Part shown: positions 7,153-12,280 of the stretch, piece after piece
How the letters are laid out: each line of letters starts with the position of its first letter
Numbering within the stretch: the first letter of the stretch is position 1
NCBI GenBank assembly: GCA_031259095.1
Contig: JAIRLW010000108.1
Location: 1 to 12,280 of the forward strand
Direction: 5' to 3'
Length of the DNA: 12,280 nucleotides
Origin: Planctomycetaceae bacterium
GTDB lineage: Bacteria; Planctomycetota; Planctomycetia; Pirellulales; Thermoguttaceae
Program-made: the position numbers and the translations under genes
The notes under the pieces: generated by a model
Told to the model about the DNA's origin: nothing
The model's database searches: none
Seen by the model: only the letters and a program-made list of their open reading frames with translations

Positions 7153-8085
7153 ATGAAAACTATTTGTCTAACCATTTTTTCGTTACTAATTTCGTTCCAT
7201 CTGTTTGCGGAGGAACCGATTCGTGTTCTTACTATTAATGTTCGACTTTCCACTGCACGTGATGGAGAAAATGCGTGGGAATATCGGAAAGAGTTCTTGA
7301 CTGATATTCTTGCAACATCTTCCGATGCGAACAAACCGTATGATTTTATTGGTTCTCAGGAAACGGTTGTTGATCCGCGTCCTGAATTTAATCAGGTGGA
7401 TTATATTATTTCAAAAATGCCAAAATACGATGCGTTGTGGCTTTCCCGTGAGAAAACGCCGGAACAAGGTGAAGCGATGCTGATTCTTTGGCGTAGAGAA
7501 CGTTGGCGAATTGATGAAACAGATCAGGGAACGTTCTGGCTTTCGGAAACGCCGGATATTCCCGGTTCGAAAACAGACCCGAAAGCGGGTTGTCCGCGAT
7601 GTGTTACGTTTGGCTTGTTCCGCGAACTCAAGGACAACAAAACAACCGGACGGAAACTTTATATTTGTAACACACATTATGATCACCTGAGTGAAGAATC
7701 ACGTCAACGGGCGGCGAAACAAGTGATGACATGGATTTCGACACGAAAAGACAAGAATGCGCCGCTTGTTATTATGGGCGATTTGAATTGTGGAGAAAAG
7801 AGTCCGGCGATTAGATATATGCAAGGTGAACCGATGACGATTGACAACACAGAATTACAACCGCCTCTTGCTTTAACCGATACTTTCCGCGCCGCCAATC
7901 CTGATGCTGTTGATGTTGGAACGTTTCACGGATTCAAAGAAGAAGTGGGACAGGAAAAAATTGATTATATTTTTTCAACCAAAGAATTAAAAACGATTTC
8001 GTCGAAAATTATCCGAACCAAACGTGATCATCGTTGGCCCACCGATCACTGTCCGGTCGAAGCCATTCTCAATTGGCGTCTCTAA
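7153..8085 (+). CDS. Secreted endonuclease/exonuclease/phosphatase-family protein
   Basis: A protein of 310 residues from ATG 7153. The frame is open back to 7075, but the extra residues overlap the previous gene and would bury the signal peptide. Residues 1-19 (MKTICLTIFSLLISFHLFA) form a short signal peptide with predicted cleavage before Glu20. The rest is the EEP fold (PF03372; DNase I, exonuclease III and sphingomyelinase relatives): LTINVRL with Asn29, GSQET with Glu70, NTHYDHLSEESR with His175, GDLNCGEKSPAI with Asp210 and Asn212, IDYIF with Asp271, and TDHCPVEA with Asp298-His299. These supply the metal and catalytic residues for phosphodiester or phosphomonoester cleavage. The substrate cannot be told; export suggests scavenging of nucleic acid, phospholipid or sugar phosphate. 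Cys147 and Cys150 could form a disulfide. It is convergent with the CNNM gene across a repeat-filled gap. Confidence 0.85.
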   Translation: MKTICLTIFSLLISFHLFAEEPIRVLTINVRLSTARDGENAWEYRKEFLTDILATSSDANKPYDFIGSQETVVDPRPEFNQVDYIISKMPKYDALWLSREKTPEQGEAMLILWRRERWRIDETDQGTFWLSETPDIPGSKTDPKAGCPRCVTFGLFRELKDNKTTGRKLYICNTHYDHLSEESRQRAAKQVMTWISTRKDKNAPLVIMGDLNCGEKSPAIRYMQGEPMTIDNTELQPPLALTDTFRAANPDAVDVGTFHGFKEEVGQEKIDYIFSTKELKTISSKIIRTKRDHRWPTDHCPVEAILNWRL

Positions 8086-8093
8086 AAATACTG

Positions 8094-8361
8094 TAATATA
8101 TCAGCGGTATTTTTTATTGTAATTGAGTCCTGCCATTTTCTAGTGTCCCGCCCGCTAGGGACGACATTTTATTAACCAACCGTAGGCTAAAGCCTACGGT
8201 GATTGCCTATCAATCTCTAGTCCCGCAGGGATGACACTTTACTTAATTTAACGCCTACGGTTAATAAAATGCTGTCCCTGCGGGACAAATAAAAAATGAT
8301 CATTGGGAATCGTTCAAAATACAGCAATTGACAAAAAAAAGAAAATTCCACTGATATATTA
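8094..8361. mobile_element. MITE-like element 1 (268 bp)
   Basis: The stretch is bounded by inverted repeats: TAATATATCAGCGGTATTTT on the left and, on the minus strand from 8361, TAATATATCAGTGGAATTTT, with 18 of 20 bases identical. The same termini bound a second element at 11413-11565. There is no open reading frame of note inside, and a GTCCC/CCGTAGG palindromic block occupies the centre. A target-site duplication could not be identified with confidence. The element starts 8 bp after the stop of the EEP gene. Confidence 0.5.
8145..8286. repeat. Three copies of a GTCCC...CCGTAGGC palindromic module
   Basis: A module of about 40 bp, roughly GTCCCGC-AGGGAC-GACATTTTATTAACC-CCGTAGGC, occurs at 8145-8187 (+), in degenerate form at 8220-8260 (+), and inverted at 8253-8286 (-). 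Copies one and three can pair across CATTTTATTAACC. Two further compact hairpins are present: ACCGTAGGCT/AGCCTACGGT (8179-8200) and GTCCC-TGC-GGGAC (8274-8286). The CCGTAGG stem followed by TGATTGCC is shared with the palindromes at the window start. Confidence 0.65.
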
Positions 8362-8369
8362 ATACCTCA

Positions 8370-8436
8370 TTGTCTCTATTATTCCTGACGTTCCTATTGT
8401 CCCTTAACCTCAATTTTAGGAACAAAATATTATTTT
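8370..8436. repeat. GTCCC 9-bp-period repeat, copy 3
   Basis: Degenerate pentamers GTCTC, ATTCC, GTTCC and GTCCC follow one another at 9-bp steps from 8372. The block from CCTATTGTCCCTTAAC onward (8393-8408) continues with CAATTTTAGGAAC and matches the reverse complement of the central and right part of copy 2 (4558-4594). It lies between the convergent EEP and CNNM genes and ends 6 bp from the CNNM stop, so it is the shared 3' region of both. With the adjacent MITE-like element it accounts for nearly all of the 8086-8441 gap. Confidence 0.6.
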
Positions 8437-8441
8437 TGAAA

Positions 8442-9812
8442 CTAATTATCGCGGTGTAATTTAATGCGGATTTTTTCGATACGGCGTCTGGTTGCTTCGA
8501 TCACGGTGAAACGGGACAACTTGCCCTCATGTTCAAAATCAACCGTTTCACCAACACTAGGAACATGACCAAGCGTTGAAAAAATAAAACCGGCAATGGT
8601 GTCGTAATCTTCTTCTTCCGGCAAATCAAGCCCAAGCGTTTCATTCAACTCGTCAATCCGAACCTTGCCTAATACTTCAAAAGTTTCCGCGTCCAGTTCT
8701 TTAATCTCTTCCGTAACAACCATCGGATCATGTTCGTCCACAATTTCGCCGACAATTTCTTCCAGAATATCCTCTAACGTTACCACGCCCGACACTCCTC
8801 CGTATTCGTCCAAAACAATCGCCAAATGTCCCTTCGCACGTTGCGACGTATCATCATCTGCACTGCTTTTACCGGAAACAGTTTGATCGGAACCGGTTTT
8901 GTCGGCAATATTTTTACCTGAACCGGCAGGTTTCGTATTTTGAAATTCCTGCAACAACGTATCAACCGGTTTTGTTTCCGGCACAAACAACGGTTCCGTC
9001 ATTAACTCCGTCCAAGCACAACGTTGCGACGGATCATTTTTGACCAATTCCTGAAGTAAATCTTTCGCGTGAATCACTCCGATAATATCGTCTCGATTAT
9101 CTTTATAAACCGGAATTCTCGAATGCGGTGTTGCAATCACCGCCGCAAGCATTTCATCCCACGACAACGCGTTTGAAATACTTTTCATGTCGGTTCGCGG
9201 CGTCATAATTTCAGAAACGGTGAAATCGCTCAACTCAATCACGCCTTCAATCATTTCCCGTGCGTCTTCTTCCAGCAGTCCTTCGCGGTGACCTTCGGTA
9301 ACCATTGTTCGGATTTCATCCTCAAAGGCTTCTTCGTCGTCGGTTTCTTCTGTTTTACCGGCAAGACGGTGAAAAAAAACATTGAAAAACCGGTCCATTA
9401 AAGTCAGTGGAAAAAGCGGCATCGCCAGAAAAGACCAAAGCGGCCACGTAAAATAAACAAACGAAGTTCCCCAAAGTTTGGAAACTGCTCGCGGTAACCA
9501 AAATTCCACACATAAAAGTGTCAGCGATGCAACAAGAATCAGAATAATCCAATCCGTAACAACTTCACGTTTGGGATTCCATTCGAAAACGATTGCCGTG
9601 ATCAAAGCGGTTGCCAAAAGAATACGCAACATTCCCGCGGCCGCCGCAACATGGTCATATTCTTTAAGAATCCGACTCAATCGGGTTTCCGCTCCGCGAC
9701 GCCAGCAGAAATCCTCTAACTGATGTCGAGAAAACGATTTAAGTGATCGGGAACCGATTGAAACAATACAAATTAAAACCAGTCCCAAAAGAATGATGTA
9801 AATTAGATTCAT
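8442..9812 (-). CDS. CNNM/CorC-family membrane protein (DUF21-CBS-CorC_HlyC)
   Basis: A protein of 456 residues often annotated as hemolysin-like or magnesium/cobalt transporter-associated. Order: hydrophobic spans at about 3-21, 57-77, 86-107 and 116-140 forming a divergent DUF21-like membrane part; an acidic helical connector (154-195); CBS 1 (about 198-257, SEIMTPRTDM, HSRIPVYKD, IIGVIHAKDLL); CBS 2 (about 264-358, ending HLAIVLDEYGGVSGVVTLED then ILEEIVGEIVDEHD); and a CorC_HlyC domain (about 370-452). Family members handle Mg2+ efflux or homeostasis, with the CBS pair sensing nucleotide. Oddity: CBS 2 is split by about 35 Gly/Ser/Asp/Lys-rich residues (292-327) between LLQEFQ and HLAIVLDEYGG, where relatives usually have only a few. 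A promoter with a -10 box 6 nt before the ATG suggests a leaderless mRNA. The family is secure; the transported ion is inferred. Confidence 0.88.
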   Translation of the reverse strand: MNLIYIILLGLVLICIVSIGSRSLKSFSRHQLEDFCWRRGAETRLSRILKEYDHVAAAAGMLRILLATALITAIVFEWNPKREVVTDWIILILVASLTLLCVEFWLPRAVSKLWGTSFVYFTWPLWSFLAMPLFPLTLMDRFFNVFFHRLAGKTEETDDEEAFEDEIRTMVTEGHREGLLEEDAREMIEGVIELSDFTVSEIMTPRTDMKSISNALSWDEMLAAVIATPHSRIPVYKDNRDDIIGVIHAKDLLQELVKNDPSQRCAWTELMTEPLFVPETKPVDTLLQEFQNTKPAGSGKNIADKTGSDQTVSGKSSADDDTSQRAKGHLAIVLDEYGGVSGVVTLEDILEEIVGEIVDEHDPMVVTEEIKELDAETFEVLGKVRIDELNETLGLDLPEEEDYDTIAGFIFSTLGHVPSVGETVDFEHEGKLSRFTVIEATRRRIEKIRIKLHRDN

Positions 9813-9847
9813 TCGCCAATATTACCGAATGGAAATTATTTTTTCAA
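9813..9847 (-). promoter_or_regulatory. Promoter for a leaderless CNNM/CorC transcript
   Basis: On the minus strand TTGAAA (9842-9847) and TAATAT (9819-9824) are separated by 17 bp, a near-ideal sigma-70 arrangement. The -10 box ends exactly 6 nt before the ATG at 9812, and no Shine-Dalgarno sequence is present. Transcription should begin at or beside the start codon. Confidence 0.6.
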
Positions 9848-9926
9848 AAAATGTTTCCTTTTCACAATAAATTCAAAAAATGACACTTTTATTATTGCAA
9901 TTTTCATTGCGTTTAGTGCTGCTTTC

Positions 9927-11270
9927 TTATCTTTTTTTACTATGAATCCACAGATAAATACCCAATACGACAATGATAACATTCATCAAGACAATAAAAG
10001 TAATTCTTCCAGTGGACGAATGTTCTTCTTCTTTATGAATTTGAAGCAATGTATCAGTATCTGGTTTTTCCCCAAAAGCGCTCAAACGTACTAGTTTGCC
10101 TTTTTTGAAAATATAATTTACTTTCTCCTGATAATTGAAGATGACATCATTGTTTTTGATTCCAAGCGACTGTATTTCAAAGATGTCCTTCGGCAATTTT
10201 TTGTTCAGTTTGCTATTTTGTAATTGATATTCAATCAAAAAACCGCCGGGACCGTGAAACACAGAATAAAACATTGGAATCATTATTCCGGCTGATTGAG
10301 TATATTCCAATGCATAAGCAAGACCGGGATTATTAAATTCGCTATATTGAACAAAAAAAACCAAATTGAAACGGGCTTTATCAGAATAGATTGATTCTTG
10401 AAAAGGCTTACCTTCTTCAAAGAGCGAGAGTTTGTACAGAATTTCGTTGCCGCGATTGGCGTGAAAAACTTTATACTTTGGGCTCTCTGATTTTTGTAAT
10501 TCCTCTCCATATTCTCCACGTAAAATTTTGGGAACACCTTTACATTGACTCCACATAGGAGTCCATTTCCCGTCACCGCCTAACAGAGAGTTATAAAAAA
10601 ATCTTGGATCGCCGGTATGCTGTGAAAATCGCGACGGACGAATATCTGTTCGAGAAAAGACATTGACAACATTTTGATTGACAAGTTTATATCCGGGAAG
10701 AGGTTGAAATTCACCTGTTTTGGACACAAAGTTTGGACGCACAAATTGAGTATTGGGTAAGTAAATTACTTGATAGGCTAATTCGTCTGCCGTAATTTCA
10801 TGGTTGTTCGATACAGGCACGGGAAAGTTAATAGGCGTCTCTTGTTTCGCTTTGTGTTCCAATACCTGATATTTCCAATGGAGACAATCCTTATGAAAAT
10901 CAATACTAAAATCGACTTGTCCCAACATATAATTTTGATAATCACGGGATAATTTTGTTACTGTTCTGTCGTCTGAATCCAAAGTATATGTATCTAGTTT
11001 ATAGGTTGCCTGCCACGTGGCAAGTTTACTGTAATTAGATTCACAACTCTCGTAAATGAGATTATAAATCTTTATTCTCTCATCAAAATTTGTAATCTCT
11101 TCCCATTTATCGGCGGTATAAGCGGTATAAATTTCGGGATGAGACGGTTGAGCAGCAAGCAACAGCAACGGCTGTAGCGTTAGGATAAACATAGTCAACG
11201 TAACACCGATACAATATTGTAAAAATGCGTTGACGACAAAAGGAGATTGAATAACGATATTTGTTTTCAT
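9927..11270 (-). CDS. Membrane-anchored extracytoplasmic protein of unknown function
   Basis: A protein of 447 residues that I do not recognise. The N-terminus has a long basic-free lead and a hydrophobic stretch (about 19-40, ending LLLLAAQPS), read as a signal peptide or anchor. The C-terminus has one span (about 422-441, ITFIVLMNVIIVVLGIYLWI) followed by HSKKR, so the tail is likely cytoplasmic and the roughly 380-residue body outside. The body is rich in alternating polar and aromatic residues, suggesting beta structure (for example WQATYKLDTYTLD and FSIDFHKDCLHWKYQVLEHK near the front), a layout loosely like lipoprotein-carrier folds, but this is only an impression. It has no catalytic motif and no Cys cluster. 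TACAAT lies 3 nt before the ATG, too close to act as the -10 for this start, and there is no ribosome site, so the true start is unsure. It is followed after 114 bp by the CNNM gene, which has its own promoter. Confidence 0.7.
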   Translation of the reverse strand: MKTNIVIQSPFVVNAFLQYCIGVTLTMFILTLQPLLLLAAQPSHPEIYTAYTADKWEEITNFDERIKIYNLIYESCESNYSKLATWQATYKLDTYTLDSDDRTVTKLSRDYQNYMLGQVDFSIDFHKDCLHWKYQVLEHKAKQETPINFPVPVSNNHEITADELAYQVIYLPNTQFVRPNFVSKTGEFQPLPGYKLVNQNVVNVFSRTDIRPSRFSQHTGDPRFFYNSLLGGDGKWTPMWSQCKGVPKILRGEYGEELQKSESPKYKVFHANRGNEILYKLSLFEEGKPFQESIYSDKARFNLVFFVQYSEFNNPGLAYALEYTQSAGIMIPMFYSVFHGPGGFLIEYQLQNSKLNKKLPKDIFEIQSLGIKNNDVIFNYQEKVNYIFKKGKLVRLSAFGEKPDTDTLLQIHKEEEHSSTGRITFIVLMNVIIVVLGIYLWIHSKKR

Positions 11271-11412
11271 GGTATTGTACTGGTTAAGTATGTGTTTAGA
11301 AATTATTTCTACTGTATTAACTTTTCATAAACTATATATAATATAAATAGTTATGCGTATAATTTTGCTGAAATCTTTGATCTGATACAACAATATTGTT
11401 GTAATAAATAAG

Positions 11413-11565
11413 TAATATATCAGTGGAATTTTTGGGAACATCTCAAAATTCACCGAGGGTTAACGGCGTGGACTTGTCCCGTGTGGTTAGACTTCGTCAA
11501 TAAAACACGTGGTGAACCCCGTCGTTAACTCATTGGTAGAAAATAAAAACTCCGCTGATGTGTTA
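11413..11565. mobile_element. MITE-like element 2 (153 bp)
   Basis: Terminal inverted repeats of about 21 bp are present: TAATATATCAGTGGAATTTT at the left and, on the minus strand from 11565, TAACACATCAGCGGAGTTTT. They match the ends of the 268-bp element at 8094-8361. The interior differs and is strongly self-complementary: TTCACC (11449) with GGTGAA (11511), GTTAACG (11459) with CGTTAAC (11523), and CGTGT (11480) with ACACG (11505). No protein is encoded. Upstream (11271-11412) and downstream (11566-11705) the DNA is AT-rich and nothing else was recognised in this 435-bp gap. Confidence 0.5.
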
Positions 11566-11705
11566 AAAATTTCTTGAAATCAAATCAAAACTCTTTTATG
11601 TTTTAATATGTTAAGAAAAATCAATACAGTAGGATTATAAACGTTTTAATGTACAAAATTAGTTTGGTACAATAAATTCTCTACGGATTGCATGTATAAA
11701 TATCA

Positions 11706-12206
11706 CTATCCTCCACAATCTTCCGCTCCTGCCTGGTTGACATAAATTCTCGATGTACTCGGTGTCACAGCACCATCACAACAATCAGCAACGTAAGTTG
11801 AAAACGAATCATCCGCTGTTGGAGTACCATTAACGCAATGTCCCCTAAATGTTTGATTCGTCACACAAGGAACCCAAATGCCGCATTCTAAATCGGGAAC
11901 AACTATTGATTTTTTATTGCCGCCATTAGGATTGGGCTGTTTGAGTACTGCATCTGTACCCATTACTGAACTTGTACCGCACGAGGTGTTCATCGAAGGT
12001 GCTGTTGTAAATCCATCCGCACAAGGATTTGTTGCCGAACACCGTTGTGTTAAAATGTCCAGTGTGCACGGATTAGGATCAGCCTCCACAACATCGTAGT
12101 TGCAATTGTCAGCCAAGCTGAATAGAGACAAACCGCCTTGCATTGGAATTGAAACGAGGGACATCGTACCCCAAAGTACCAAAGTAATACCAAAAACTTT
12201 TTTCAT
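11706..12206 (-). CDS. Small cysteine-rich secreted protein of unknown function
   Basis: A protein of 166 residues that I do not recognise. Residues 1-32 contain a basic start (MKK) and a hydrophobic core (VFGITLVLWGTMSLVSI), read as a signal peptide; the cleavage site is not sharp. The mature part has eleven cysteines (35, 47, 56, 62, 76, 108, 114, 124, 142, 143, 164) including an adjacent pair, with many Asn, Thr, Gly and Pro residues, typical of a disulfide-stabilised extracellular protein. The odd count leaves one cysteine unpaired or intermolecular. The start at 12206 is supported by AGGAGA 7 nt upstream, the clearest ribosome site in the window besides that of the HD gene. It stands alone: the 447-residue gene downstream is separated by more than 430 bp including a MITE-like element. 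Confidence 0.75.
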   Translation of the reverse strand: MKKVFGITLVLWGTMSLVSIPMQGGLSLFSLADNCNYDVVEADPNPCTLDILTQRCSATNPCADGFTTAPSMNTSCGTSSVMGTDAVLKQPNPNGGNKKSIVVPDLECGIWVPCVTNQTFRGHCVNGTPTADDSFSTYVADCCDGAVTPSTSRIYVNQAGAEDCGG

Positions 12207-12212
12207 CGTAAT

Positions 12213-12219
12213 TTCTCCT
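12213..12219 (-). promoter_or_regulatory. Shine-Dalgarno site of the Cys-rich gene
   Basis: On the minus strand AGGAGA sits 7 nt before the ATG at 12206. It fixes the start of the small secreted protein and shows that canonical ribosome sites are used here alongside apparently leaderless genes. Confidence 0.65.
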
Positions 12220-12280
12220 AATTTGAAAAATTGAGTGAAGGAACAAAAATTCAGCGGACGAAAGCAACAAGTTTAACAGG

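Noticed and set aside
8665..8886. 73-residue plus-strand open frame opposite the CNNM gene
   Set aside because: Ser/Thr-rich antisense shadow with no recognisable domain or ribosome site.
11878..12099. 73-residue plus-strand open frame opposite the Cys-rich gene
   Set aside because: It is antisense to a gene with a clear SD and signal peptide and has no supporting signal of its own.

Overview
The window looks like a chromosomal stretch of a planctomycete (Planctomycetota, possibly the Pirellulales side). This is inferred from protein style: a ThiD2-ThiE thiamine enzyme, a LeuB with an EPxGGSAP motif, a CNNM/CorC protein and secreted orphan proteins. It also rests on AT-leaning intergenic DNA full of small palindromic repeats. 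No rRNA, tRNA, CRISPR array or complete insertion sequence was seen, and taxonomy cannot be settled from this sequence alone.

Layout, left to right. Positions 1-117 hold a cluster of palindromes. An HD-domain hydrolase (295-846, +) follows. Next is a large fusion protein (962-3088, +) with two Clp-N-like modules in front of ThiD2 and ThiE, then a likely intrinsic terminator inside a GTCCC repeat. leuB (3401-4486, +) is followed by a second GTCCC repeat. An Rpn-family PD-(D/E)XK nuclease (4793-5848, +) is closely followed by a GspF/PilC-type membrane protein (5862-7109, +). A secreted endonuclease/exonuclease/phosphatase-family protein (7153-8085, +) closes the plus-strand block. The gap 8086-8441 is almost entirely repeats. 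On the minus strand lie a CNNM/CorC (DUF21-CBS-CorC_HlyC) membrane protein (8442-9812), a 447-residue membrane-anchored protein of unknown function (9927-11270) and a Cys-rich secreted protein (11706-12206).

The genes do not form one pathway. Two are biosynthetic (thiamine and leucine), one is a probable nuclease/defence or mobile-type gene, and the rest are envelope or housekeeping proteins.

The most interesting signals lie between and inside the genes. (1) Three genes have a -10-like hexamer exactly 6 nt before the ATG and no Shine-Dalgarno, as expected for leaderless mRNAs. (2) The rpn gene is one of these, yet carries a strong internal Shine-Dalgarno before Met263, which could express the C-terminal part separately, as described for Rpn toxin/intragenic antitoxin pairs. 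(3) Clp-N modules are fused to thiamine-phosphate synthase. (4) There are three copies of a palindromic repeat built on GTCCC every 9 bp. (5) Two MITE-like elements share terminal inverted repeats.
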